Notes under the pieces: model-generated | Told to the model about the DNA's origin: nothing | Database searches by the model: none | The model's input: the letters and a program-made list of their open reading frames with translations, nothing else | Part shown: positions 49,501 to 57,720 of the stretch, piece after piece | How the letters are laid out: each line of letters begins with the position of its first letter | Numbering within the stretch: position 1 is the first letter of the stretch | Made by a program: the position numbers and the translations under genes | NCBI RefSeq assembly: GCF_028473745.1 | Contig: NZ_CP101137.1 | Coordinates: 6,634,001 to 6,698,000, forward strand | From: Streptomyces sp. M92 | Lineage (GTDB): Bacteria > Actinomycetota > Actinomycetes > Streptomycetales > Streptomycetaceae | Direction: 5' to 3' | DNA length: 64,000 nucleotides

Positions 49501-49815
49501 GGCGTCGCCGCCGACCACGGGCAGACCGTGGTAGGTGCGTTCGTAGGCGACGGAGTAGAGGTCCTCGCCCCAGGGGGTGACCTGGTGGCGGTCGTACTGT
49601 TCGTCGGGGCCGCCCGCGACGAGGGCGTCCAGGCCGCTGCGGACGGCCCGGTCGGCGGCGGCGACGGCTCTCGCGGCGGGGGTGGGCTCGGCGGCGGACT
49701 CGGCCGCGGGGGATGCGGACCGCTCCGAGGCCGAGGCGAGGGAGGCCGGTACCACCACCCCGGCGAGGGTCATGGCCAGGACTGTCCCGGCCACCGCGGT
49801 GCGTCTGAGCATCAT
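46600..49815 (-). CDS. Secreted double metallopeptidase: M4 thermolysin-like + M28 aminopeptidase + chitin-binding-like module
   Basis: 1071 residues; ATG 49815, or the adjacent ATG 49812, which has better spacing to aaggag. Order: signal peptide (TVLAMTLAGVVVPASLASA); FTP/PepSY propeptide; M4 domain with VVAHEFGHGLDS (HExxH), GEATGDIMGAL (Glu ligand) and MNHWFYLLAEG; Ig-like repeat (~530-630); M28 domain with FGAHLDGVSAGPG, INDNGSG, WTDEEQGLNGSDF and SDDYSFQRVGIP; a second copy of the Ig-like repeat (~920-1020); C-terminal CBM5/12-like module (AYDGVRYRCLQGHTAYPGW). Endo- and aminopeptidase activities would be joined in one exported enzyme. Both active sites look intact. Confidence 0.88.
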   Translation of the reverse strand: MMLRRTAVAGTVLAMTLAGVVVPASLASASERSASPAAESAAEPTPAARAVAAADRAVRSGLDALVAGGPDEQYDRHQVTPWGEDLYSVAYERTYHGLPVVGGDAVVLADGKGRVRAVQSATGAAIAVPTEAEVRAEDAVATSRERLASVDEVESERLVVHVRDDVQTLAWETVLTGTTEKKKPSRLHVFVDARSGEVVDSYDEVRAGTGHSEWNGPGPLTIDTSRTSGGYALRDTTRPGLQCSDYNGGLFTGPDDDWGNGDASSRETGCVDVMFAAQKQSDMLRDWLGRNGHNGNGGSWPVRVGLNQLNAYWDGSTVTIGHNTAGEWIAGMDVVAHEFGHGLDSYTPGGARHESGLGEATGDIMGALTEAYTDQPAPYDTPDYTVGEVVDLQGRGPIRNMYDPRQVSNHPNCYSASIPNTEEHAAAGPMNHWFYLLAEGSSPGGGKPSSPTCDGGEVTGVGIQNAGRIFYGGMLLKTSGMTYKRYRTATLTAAKNLDTSCGLFNATKAAWNAIDVPAQSGDPACSAQQTDFSLALSPATGDVDAGSSVEATVRTTTVSGSAQRVTLTALGAPQGVGVGFSPSTVTSGDSSTMRISASAGTAAGTYSITVKGTAGTKSHTAQYTLTVGGGTDPGTPPDVDVSEVRAHLAQFGTIAAQNGGNRRATGPGYDASLAYVKGRLQAAGYTVTQQTCTSGCSAGAGDNLIAEWPGGDANSVHMFGAHLDGVSAGPGINDNGSGSAALLEAALALARENPDMANRVRFAWWTDEEQGLNGSDFYTRTLSATERSRIKAYYNFDMVGSVNGGYFINNIGSAASAPMREYWASLGLAPQENVEGRGRSDDYSFQRVGIPTSGYATGASARKTAAEAAKWGGTAGRSYDPCYHSACDTTANIDATALNRSADGIAYTIWKTSVGDTPAPADDFSISADPSSGTVDPGSSATVTVRTATTSGDAQNVRLSASGAPTGVSVDFTPDSVTSGQFSTATVEVAAGTAAGTYTLTLTGTGTVTHTTTYTLTVSGDGGGETTWRLGATYAAGDTVAYDGVRYRCLQGHTAYPGWEPPNVPALWQRL

Positions 49816-49873
49816 GGCTCCTTGTGAGAGTGGGGAGGCCCTTGCGGGCCGGCCCGGCCACGGGCATGCCGAA

Positions 49874-49901
49874 CGCGCCGCCGCGGGGTGGTGGCGGCGC
49901 G
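49874..49901 (-). terminator. Hairpin behind the XRE regulator gene
   Basis: Perfect 9-bp arms cgcgccgcc (49874-49882) and ggcggcgcg (49893-49901) in the gap between the XRE regulator and the metallopeptidase gene (both leftward). It separates the two transcripts; the rest of the 268-base gap should hold the peptidase promoter, which I could not locate. Confidence 0.5.
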
Positions 49902-50083
49902 CCCGTCGACCGAATGACGGTTGCATGTCATGTCGCGGGCTGGGCGGAACCCTCACACCGCCGGGCGTCGGAAGCAACGGAACCGCAGGCGTGGTCGCGT
50001 CCTGTCAAATTCCGGCAAGTTCCGCCCCGGCCGCGGTGGAAGGAGGCCGGGCCGCCGCGGCCGGGGTGCCGGTGGCCGCCCGC

Positions 50084-51586
50084 TCACTCCCCCGCGTCCA
50101 GCAGCCGCTCCCGGTACTCTCTGACCTCCGGCAGGTCGCCCCACCTTCCAGTGAGCCGGCTGTGCAGTCCGCGCAGTTCGGCGGTGACCATGGACTCGCG
50201 TGAGCGCACCGCCTCCACCAGCACCGGCGAGGCGAGGGCGACGGCCGCACCGGGGTCGCCGGCACAGGCCCAGCAGTCCGCCAGGCGCAGCGTGAGCAGC
50301 AGCCGGGCGCCGCGCATCCGCGGCGGCACCTGCGCACGGGACCGCGCGGCGGCGTCCACCGCGCGCCGGGCGGCCCGCCGGTCGCCGGTCTGCACGGCGA
50401 GGTCGCGCAGCGCGCCCCCGATCGCGGAGTCGACCCGCATCGCGCCCTCGGCCCCGGCCAGCCAGGGCGCCTCCAGGTGGTCGCGCCGGTCGAGCCGGGC
50501 GAACCCGCGCCGGGCCAGGGTGATGTGACGGCGGCACTGGGCCGCGTCACCGGCCAGGGCGTGCCCGCGGGCCTGGTAGAGGTCCGAGAGGGTGGCCGCC
50601 CACCGGCGCCGCGCCTCCCCGGCGCCGATGCCCTGCGCGTATCCGAGCATCGCCCCGGCGTCCCCGTCGAGCCGGACCAGGGTGCACATGTCGCTGAGCA
50701 GCGTCGCGCGGGCCGGGGCGTCCCCGACGGCGTCCGCCCAGCGCAGGCCGTGGCCGAACCACCCCATGGCCACGGCGTTCTGACCGCGCTCCATCCGCAG
50801 CCGGCCGGCGACCTGGGCGTACTGCGCGGCGAGCCGCAGCTGACCGTACGGCAGCCGGCCGGTGGAGTTGACCGCGTCCGCCCAGCGCGCCAGGGACCGC
50901 AGCAGTCCCTCGACGGCGGCCACCCGGCCCCCGTGCCGGAACGCCTCACGGATCAGCCACGCCAGTACGGCGGTGAGCGCGTGCAGCAGTTCGGCGTCCG
51001 CCGCCCGGCCGGTCCAGTCCAACGCCCCCGGCCCGCCCCGTGACCCCGACGCGTCCGCCGGTCCCGATGGTCCCGGACCGCCCGGCGATCCCGCCCCGCT
51101 CCACGGCCCCGACCCCCTCGACGGAGCCGGCCCGTCCCACACCGCCGACCCGTTCAGCAGGGCCGGCAAGTCCCCCGGGTCGGGCACCGGACACCCCGCC
51201 GTGCCGTGCAGCGGGCACACCAGCCCCTCGGCGGGCAGCCGGGCGGGCCACAGCCGGGGCTCGGCCACCCACGGCGCCGCGGCGGCGTCCGCTCCGGGCA
51301 GCGGCGAGAACAGCGCCGGGTCGGCCGGGACCCGGCCCGGACGGTGCGGTGCCTCGCGCGGCGCGGCGACGATCGCGGCCAGCTCCCCGCCGGTGTCCAG
51401 GACCTCGTCGAGGCGGCGCACCAGACCGGCGGGCGGCTCCCGCAGCCCGGCCTCCAGTTTGCTGACGGCGGTGTGGTGGTAGCCCACCCGCAGGCCGAGC
51501 TGCAGTTGGGTGAGCCCGGCCGCCCTGCGCAAGGAACGCAACCGCCGCCCGAACTCCGCCCAGGTACCGGCCGATTCACCGGACAT
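50084..51586 (-). CDS. Large XRE-family regulator with helical-repeat C-terminal domain
   Basis: 500 residues, ATG at 51586. HTH at ~10-65 (FGRRLRSLRRAAGLTQLQLG, then GYHHTAVSKLEAGLREPP). A Gly/Pro/Ser linker (~110-190) includes CPLHGTAGCPVP, a possible metal or disulfide pair. The C-terminal ~300 residues are all-helical, TPR-like (RLAAQYAQVAGRLRMERGQ, LSDLYQARGHALAGDAAQC), as in Streptomyces regulators that sense peptides or partner proteins. It lies upstream of the secreted metallopeptidase on the same strand, which it could regulate. Confidence 0.78.
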   Translation of the reverse strand: MSGESAGTWAEFGRRLRSLRRAAGLTQLQLGLRVGYHHTAVSKLEAGLREPPAGLVRRLDEVLDTGGELAAIVAAPREAPHRPGRVPADPALFSPLPGADAAAAPWVAEPRLWPARLPAEGLVCPLHGTAGCPVPDPGDLPALLNGSAVWDGPAPSRGSGPWSGAGSPGGPGPSGPADASGSRGGPGALDWTGRAADAELLHALTAVLAWLIREAFRHGGRVAAVEGLLRSLARWADAVNSTGRLPYGQLRLAAQYAQVAGRLRMERGQNAVAMGWFGHGLRWADAVGDAPARATLLSDMCTLVRLDGDAGAMLGYAQGIGAGEARRRWAATLSDLYQARGHALAGDAAQCRRHITLARRGFARLDRRDHLEAPWLAGAEGAMRVDSAIGGALRDLAVQTGDRRAARRAVDAAARSRAQVPPRMRGARLLLTLRLADCWACAGDPGAAVALASPVLVEAVRSRESMVTAELRGLHSRLTGRWGDLPEVREYRERLLDAGE

Positions 51587-51807
51587 GTGCCGCCCTCCCC
51601 CCGGTCGCTACCGGTCAGCACAGAGCAGGGGACGCGCCGCGTCAATCGGGTTGGCCGAAGAGCGGCCGGACCGTTTCCGGCCGGACGTTCCCGGTCCGGC
51701 CGGCGCGGTCCGGGCTACGATCGATCACCGGACGCGGACGTCCGGCGCGGGGCCGTGCCGCGGCTGCCGTCAGCGGCCGTGCCGACCGGGAGAGTGGGAG
51801 ACACACC

Positions 51808-52530
51808 GTGTTCTACTACGTGCTCAAGTACGTGCTGCTGGGCCCGCTGCTGAGAGTCGTCTTCCGGCCCAGGATCGAGGGCCTGGACCACGTGCCCGCG
51901 TCGGGGGCGGCGATCGTCGCCGGGAACCACCTCTCCTTCTCGGACCACTTCCTGATGCCCGCGGTGCTCAGGCGCCGCATCACCTTCCTCGCCAAGGCCG
52001 AGTACTTCACCGGCCCGGGCCTCAAGGGCCGGCTGACCGCGTTCTTCTTCCGCAGCGCCGGGCAGATCCCCGTCGACCGCTCCGGCAAGGAGGCGGGGCA
52101 GGCCGCGATCCGCGAGGGCCTCGGCGTCCTGGGCAAGGACGAACTGCTCGGCATCTATCCGGAGGGCACCCGCTCGCACGACGGCCGGCTCTACAAGGGC
52201 AAGGTCGGGGTGGCGGTCATGGCGCTCAGGGCGGGGGTGCCGGTGGTGCCCTGCGCGATGATCGGCACGTTCGAGGCGCAGCCCCCCGGCCGCAGGATCC
52301 CCAGGCTGCACCCCGTGGTGATCCGGTTCGGCGAGCCGCTGGACTTCTCCCGCTACGCCGGCATGGAGGGCGAGAAGGCCGTGCTGCGCGCGGTCACCGA
52401 CGAGATCCTGTACGCGATCATGTCGCTGTCCGGCCAGGAGTACGTCGACCGGTACGCGGCCGACGTCAAGGCCGAGGAGGCCGAGAGGGCGGCGAAGGGA
52501 CCCAGGTTCCCGCGTCGGCCGCCCCGTTAG
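51808..52530 (+). CDS. 1-acyl-sn-glycerol-3-phosphate acyltransferase family protein
   Basis: 240 residues from the GTG at 51808 (gggagac upstream). PlsC domain: GNHLSFSDHFLMPA (H-x4-D catalytic motif), GQIPVDRSG, and IYPEGTRSHDG, followed by VPVVPCAMIGTFE. It esterifies lysophosphatidate-type acceptors with an acyl group. It is hydrophobic at the N-terminus (YYVLKYVLLGPLLRVVF), so membrane-associated. The C-terminus is basic. A single gene upstream of an epimerase, with no overlap. Confidence 0.88.
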   Translation: MFYYVLKYVLLGPLLRVVFRPRIEGLDHVPASGAAIVAGNHLSFSDHFLMPAVLRRRITFLAKAEYFTGPGLKGRLTAFFFRSAGQIPVDRSGKEAGQAAIREGLGVLGKDELLGIYPEGTRSHDGRLYKGKVGVAVMALRAGVPVVPCAMIGTFEAQPPGRRIPRLHPVVIRFGEPLDFSRYAGMEGEKAVLRAVTDEILYAIMSLSGQEYVDRYAADVKAEEAERAAKGPRFPRRPPR

Positions 52531-52607
52531 GGCATCGCGGGAGCCCGCTGTCTGCCGTCGGCAGAAGCCCGTGGCCGGGCGGCCGGGCGTGCGCCTACGG
52601 TCGCCGT

Positions 52608-53642
52608 ATGACACGTGCTGTGGTGCTCGGAGCGACGGGACAGATCGGACGGGCGGCCGTGGGGGCGCTGGCCCGGGACGGCTGGGAGGTGACGGCCGTC
52701 TCGCGGGGCGGCGACCGGGACGCGGGCCGGCCCGGGGACGTGCGTGTGGTGCGGGCCGACCGGGAGGACGACGCGGCCCTGTCCGCGGCGGTCGGCGACG
52801 GCTGTGACGTACTGGTGGACATGGTGGCCTTCGGGGAGGGCCATGCGCGGCAACTGGTGTCGCTCGCGGGGCGGGTCGGCTCCGCGGTGGTGATCTCCAG
52901 CGTGTCGGTCTACGAGGACGACATGGGCCGCAACTTCGACACGCAGGCCGAACCGGACGGCTTCCCCCGGTACCCGGTGCCGGTGACCGAGGAGCAGCGC
53001 ACGGTCCGTCCGGGCGACACCTCGTACAGCACCCGCAAGGCGGCGCTGGAGCGGGAGCTGCTCGCGGCGGGCGACCGGCTGCCGGTCACGGTGCTGCGCG
53101 CGGGCGCGGTCCACGGGCCGTACTGCCGCACCCCGCGCGAGCTGTACTTCGTGAAGCGCAATCTCGACGGACGGCGGCGGCGCGTCCTGTCCCACGGCGG
53201 TGCGAGCCGCTTCCACCCGGCGAGCGTGCACAACATCGCCGAGCTGATCCGGCTGGCCGCGCCACGTCCCGGCACCCGCGTCCTGAACGCCGTGGACCCC
53301 GACGCGCCGACGGTGGCCGAGATCGCGGCGGCGATCGACGCGGTGATGGGCGTGGAGAGCGAGGACGTCCTGCTGGACGGCCCGTCGGCGGCGGACGGCG
53401 TGGGTGACACGCCGTGGACGGTGCCCGTGCCGGTCGTGTGCGACATGGCCGAGGCGCGACGGCAGCTGGGCTACCGCCCGGTGGTCCGGTACGCCGAGAC
53501 CCTGCCGGAGACGGTCGCCTTCCTCGAGGAGCGACTGGCCGGGCGCGACTGGCGCGAGGCGTTCCCGAAGATGTTCCGGAACTACGGCGACCTCTTCGAC
53601 TACGCGGCGGAGGACGCCTGGCTGGCGGCGCGGCAGGACTGA
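52608..53642 (+). CDS. NAD-dependent epimerase/dehydratase family protein
   Basis: 344 residues, ATG at 52608. Extended SDR: VVLGATGQIGRAAVGAL (GxxGxxG), VVISSVSVYEDD, and YSTRKAALE for the YxxxK catalytic pair, then VTVLRAGAVHGPY and RFHPASVHNIAELI. It acts on a nucleotide sugar or another small ketone; the substrate is unknown. The N-terminal coil and length match Streptomyces reductases annotated as 'NAD-dependent epimerase'. It ends just before a very strong convergent terminator. Confidence 0.82.
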   Translation: MTRAVVLGATGQIGRAAVGALARDGWEVTAVSRGGDRDAGRPGDVRVVRADREDDAALSAAVGDGCDVLVDMVAFGEGHARQLVSLAGRVGSAVVISSVSVYEDDMGRNFDTQAEPDGFPRYPVPVTEEQRTVRPGDTSYSTRKAALERELLAAGDRLPVTVLRAGAVHGPYCRTPRELYFVKRNLDGRRRRVLSHGGASRFHPASVHNIAELIRLAAPRPGTRVLNAVDPDAPTVAEIAAAIDAVMGVESEDVLLDGPSAADGVGDTPWTVPVPVVCDMAEARRQLGYRPVVRYAETLPETVAFLEERLAGRDWREAFPKMFRNYGDLFDYAAEDAWLAARQD

Positions 53643-53643
53643 C

Positions 53644-53690
53644 GCTAGGGGGGAGGGGCGGCCGGATCGGACCGGCCGCCCCTCCCTAGC
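53644..53690. terminator. Bidirectional terminator between epimerase and tap
   Basis: Perfect 12-bp inner stem aggggcggccgg (53654-53665) with ccggccgcccct (53672-53683), plus an outer 7-bp stem gctaggg/ccctagc (53644-53650, 53684-53690) separated by a three-base bulge. Confidence 0.85.
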
Positions 53691-53702
53691 GCGTCGCGTT
53701 CC

Positions 53703-55316
53703 TTACGGCTCGGGCGTGGCGTGCGGGGCGCAGGTCACGTCCCTGGCGTCCACCTTCCCGGTGAGCAGGTAGGTGTCCACCCGGTCGTTGACGCACGGGT
53801 TGACCAGCCCGGTCACACCGTGCGAGCCGGCGTCCCGCTCGGTGATCAGGCGCGAGCCCTCGAACCGCTTGTGCAGTTCGACGGCGCCCGCGTACGGGGT
53901 GGCCGCGTCCCGCTCGGACTGGACGATCAGCACCGGCGGGAGTCCCTTGCCGGTCTTGACGTTCACCGGCGTGTGCTGCTTGACCGGCCAGGTGGCGCAC
54001 GGCAGGTTCATCCAGGCGTTGGCCCAGGTCATGAACGGGTGGTCGCGGTGCAGCCGGGTGTTGTCCCGGTCCCACTCGCGCCAGCTGGTGGGCCACTTGG
54101 CGTCGGCGCACTCGACGGCGGTGTAGACGGCGTTGCCGTTCTCCGCGGAGGCGTTGCCCGCGGTGTCGGACGGGTCGGGGGCGGCGGCGTCGATCAGGGC
54201 CTGGGTGTCACCCGCGACGTACTTGCTGAAGATCGTCGCGATCGGCACCCACGCCGAGTCGTAGTACGGGGCGCTCTGGAAGAAGGAGATCAGCTCGGCC
54301 GGGCCGACGACCCCGCCGAGGGGTGCCTTCTCGGCGGTGGCGCGCAGTTTCAGCCACTGGTCCTGGACCTCGGCGCGGGTGTCGCCGAGGTGGAAGGTCG
54401 CGTCGTTCTTCGCGACCCAGTCCTGCCAGTCCTTCCAGCGCTTCTCGAAGGCGACGTCCTGGTCGAGGTTGGCCTGGTACCAGATCTTGTCGCGGGACGG
54501 GTTGACGACGCTGTCGACGACCATGCGGCGCACGTGGTCCGGGAAGAGCGTGCCGTAGACCGCGCCGAGGTAGGTCCCGTAGGAGACGCCCAGGTAGTTG
54601 AGCTTCTTCTCGCCGAGCGCGGCGCGGACGACGTCGAGGTCGCGCGCGGTGTTCGGCGTGGTCATGTGCGGCAGCATCCAGCCGCTGCGCTCGTAGCAGC
54701 CCTCGGCGTACTCGCGGGCGAGCTTGCGCTGGGCGCGCTTGTCGGCCTCGGAGTCGGGCACGGGGTCCATCTTGGGCGCCTTGACGAACTCCTGCGGGTC
54801 TACGCAGGAGATGGGCGTGGACTTGCCGACGCCGCGCGGGTCGAAGCCGACGAAGTCGTAGGCCTCGGCCGTCTTCGCCCACACCTTGCTCTTGCCGGTC
54901 ACGCGGGCCGGGAAGCGCAGACCGGAGCCGCCGGGGCCGCCGGGGTTGTAGATGAGTGCGCCCTGCCGCTCGGCCTTCGTGCCGGTGTTGCCGATGCGGT
55001 CGACGGCGATCTCGATCTGCCTGCCGAACGGCTTGGCGTAGTCGAGCGGCACCGTGACGTACCCGCACTGGATCGGCTTCGGCAGATTCCAGTCGGCCGG
55101 GCAGTCCTGCCAGTCGACACCCGCCCTCGCGGCGCGGGCCGCGGCGACGGCGGTGCCCCAGGCCTCGCGGTCCCAGCCCTTCCCGTGTCCCTGGCCGGCG
55201 GACGGAGCGGCGCTCGCGGCGGGCGCCGCGAGGGCGCCGGCTATCAGCGTGGCGGTGACGAGCGCTCCGGCCGAACCGAGCGCCGCCGTCCTCCGCCCCA
55301 GTCTGCTCTTCCTCAA
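53703..55316 (-). CDS. tap: Secreted tripeptidyl aminopeptidase (S33 alpha/beta hydrolase)
   Basis: 537 residues from a TTG start at 55316 (ttgaggaagagc). Signal peptide LGRRTAALGSAGALVTATL then AGALAAPAASA, possibly with a propeptide before the mature enzyme. Alpha/beta hydrolase: oxyanion region YNPGGPGGSGL, nucleophile Ser in YLGVSYGTYLG, acid in VQSERDAATPYAG, and His in DAGSHGVTGLVNPCV. It releases N-terminal tripeptides from secreted proteins, as the S. lividans Tap enzyme does. Cysteines near the ends (CAPHATPEP, CPADWN) may form disulfides. The promoter region (55317-55440) has an inverted repeat atccg-ataaa-cggat at 55407-55421. Confidence 0.92.
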   Translation of the reverse strand: MRKSRLGRRTAALGSAGALVTATLIAGALAAPAASAAPSAGQGHGKGWDREAWGTAVAAARAARAGVDWQDCPADWNLPKPIQCGYVTVPLDYAKPFGRQIEIAVDRIGNTGTKAERQGALIYNPGGPGGSGLRFPARVTGKSKVWAKTAEAYDFVGFDPRGVGKSTPISCVDPQEFVKAPKMDPVPDSEADKRAQRKLAREYAEGCYERSGWMLPHMTTPNTARDLDVVRAALGEKKLNYLGVSYGTYLGAVYGTLFPDHVRRMVVDSVVNPSRDKIWYQANLDQDVAFEKRWKDWQDWVAKNDATFHLGDTRAEVQDQWLKLRATAEKAPLGGVVGPAELISFFQSAPYYDSAWVPIATIFSKYVAGDTQALIDAAAPDPSDTAGNASAENGNAVYTAVECADAKWPTSWREWDRDNTRLHRDHPFMTWANAWMNLPCATWPVKQHTPVNVKTGKGLPPVLIVQSERDAATPYAGAVELHKRFEGSRLITERDAGSHGVTGLVNPCVNDRVDTYLLTGKVDARDVTCAPHATPEP

Positions 55317-55406
55317 GTGGGCCTCCCCGTACGTGTTCGCGACAAGTACGGGGATCCTCGCGGCTGTGCGTTCCCTGAGAACAGAGCCAGTACTACTTCT
55401 TTGCCA

Positions 55407-55421
55407 ATCCGATAAACGGAT
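55407..55421. promoter_or_regulatory. Inverted repeat upstream of tap
   Basis: Arms atccg (55407-55411) and cggat (55417-55421) around ataaa, about 90 bases upstream of the tap start in an unusually A/T-rich stretch; possible regulator site. The ureD end lies 23 bases away. Confidence 0.4.
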
Positions 55422-55443
55422 ATGAATGTTCGGTCGCCGGGCC

Positions 55444-56201
55444 TCAGCCCAGCGAGGCCAGCCCTTCCTCCAGCAGCCGCCTGAGCCGCAGTCCGTCCGG
55501 CGCCACGGCCGTCACCAGCGCGGCGGGCCCGGCGAGCGGCAGCACGGCCGCGCCCTCCGCGAAAGCGCACGCCCGCGGCGGCTCGGCGGCGAACTCCGGC
55601 CGTACGACGACCAGCTGACCGACGGCACGGCGCCCCGCCAGCCCGGCCGGACCGTCCCAGCCGCCCGGGGCGCCGGGCCCGCAGGCCAGCTCCTGGTCGA
55701 GGACGCACCGGCCGGCGACCCGTACGGTGAGACGGCTGCTGAGCCGTCCGGGTTCCTCCCCGGACCGCCCGAGCACCTGTTCCTCGCGCAGCAGCAGCCG
55801 TCCGCCGGCGGCGAGGTCGACCCGGGTGGCGACGGCCAGCTCGCTGCCCCGCGCGGAGATCAACTGTTCGGGCAGCCAGCGCAGTTCGGCATTCTCCCCG
55901 ACGGTGAGCCGCACGTCGTAGCGGGCCCCGGCCTTGCCCTGGCCGGGCAGTGCGAGGGTGGCGGCGGCCGAGCCGACCCGCAGCCGGGCGCCCGGGGCCG
56001 CCTCGGCGGCCACCTCGAAGTGGTCGCCGCCGAGCGGCCCGCTCATCGCGCCGACCAGCATGACGTGGGCCTCGGCACCGCTCCCCCGGGTCCGCCGCAC
56101 CGCGAGCGGCCCCTCGCCCTCCAGGACGGGCAGGACGGTGCCGCCCCGCCCGTCGCCCCGGGCGAGAACGCGCGCCCGCGCCCGGACACCGCCCGGGGTG
56201 G

Positions 56202-56205
<4 letters not shown>
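55444..56205 (-). CDS. ureD: Urease accessory protein UreD (UreH)
   Basis: 253 residues from the GTG at 56205, overlapping the ureG stop (GTGA); an in-frame GTG at 56214 is possible. UreD-family beta-helical text: HVMLVGAMSGPLGGDHFEV, NAELRWLPEQLISARGS, and a C-terminal VLPLAGPAALVTAVAPDG. With UreF and UreG it forms the nickel-delivery complex on apo-urease. It is the last gene of the ureABCFGD operon, standard for actinobacteria. Sequence conservation in this family is low, but the context is decisive. Confidence 0.9.
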
Positions 56206-56876
<671 letters not shown>

Positions 56877-56925
56877 GATACGGCTCCTGACGAAGTAGGG
56901 GGCCGGCCCTCTCAGCCCGTCCTGG

Positions 56926-57010
56926 GCCCCTCTGGGGGAGTTTGAGGACGAGACCGTTCAGGCCGACGGGGGTCCAGGGGACGGAGCCCCCTGGGGGTGG
57001 GGATGGGAAA
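56926..57010. repeat. Dispersed Streptomyces repeat inside the urease operon
   Basis: The spacer between ureF and ureG carries gaggacgagaccgttc, aggccgacgggggtcc and ggagccccctgggggtg, recognised from memory as a common intergenic repeat of Streptomyces, rich in inverted GGGGG/CCCCC blocks. It may weaken downstream expression of ureG and ureD. Confidence 0.5.
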
Positions 57011-57037
57011 GGGCGGCGGGGGCGAAGAAGAACGCCG

Positions 57038-57712
57038 CTACGAGGCGAACAACCGCACAGCCCAAGCGGCATGCGCCTCCGCCCCGGTCTCCAGCAACGG
57101 CGCCGACCGCGCGGGCAGCACGTCGACCCCCTCGGTCACGGCCGCCCGCCCCGCCTGAACGGCGTCCCGCGCCACCCGGTCGAGGTCGGCCGCGAGCCGC
57201 GCGAGTACGCCGGTCGCGTCGAACGGGTCGAGGGAGAGCAGCCGCACGACGGCCGTCGCCGGCCCGCTCACCCCCTCGTAGGCGGAGCAGTACGCCGCGT
57301 CCAGCGGCCCGAGCCCGGCCGCGCGGGCGGTCAGCCCGAGGACGACGGGCTGGTGGGCGCCCTTGGGGAATCTCCGCGCCAGCGCGTCGAGTTCCGGATG
57401 CGGCCAGGTGGTGCGAGCGGCCCGCATCAGCTGCCGCCCGAGTCTGCGCGCCGCCACCCGCAGGGCGGGCGACGGTGTACGGGCGTCCGCGGCCAGGTCG
57501 AGTTCGCCGGGGTCGACGCCGAGGGACGCGGCCGCCGCGAGCGATGCCGCGACGGCCCCGCTCGTGTGCAGCCGCCCCCGGCAGAACTCCTCCAGGCTCG
57601 CGGCGTCGGTGATGTGTCCCGCCCGGACGGCGGCCTCCGCCCCGCCGGAGTGGGCGTGCCCTCCGGCGGGGAAGCGGCCGTCCGCGAGGACGAGCAGCGC
57701 TGCGCGGCTCAC
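57038..57712 (-). CDS. ureF: Urease accessory protein UreF
   Basis: 224 residues from the GTG at 57712, eight bases after the ureC stop. All-helical UreF: LLVLADGRFPAGGHAHSGG near the start, FCRGRLHTSGAVAAS, and DAAYCSAYEGVSGPATAVVRLLSLDP. It bridges UreD and UreG and acts as a checkpoint in nickel loading. The N-terminal GRFPAGGHAHS is the family hallmark. Standard place between ureC and ureG. Confidence 0.92.
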   Translation of the reverse strand: MSRAALLVLADGRFPAGGHAHSGGAEAAVRAGHITDAASLEEFCRGRLHTSGAVAASLAAAASLGVDPGELDLAADARTPSPALRVAARRLGRQLMRAARTTWPHPELDALARRFPKGAHQPVVLGLTARAAGLGPLDAAYCSAYEGVSGPATAVVRLLSLDPFDATGVLARLAADLDRVARDAVQAGRAAVTEGVDVLPARSAPLLETGAEAHAAWAVRLFAS

Positions 57713-57720
57713 GTCGCCGC

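Noticed and set aside
46657..49827. A 1056-codon open frame opposite the double metallopeptidase.
   Set aside because: Composition is Val/Gly/Ala/Arg-rich shadow text. The minus-strand frame has signal peptide, HExxH and other active-site motifs, so only that one is real.
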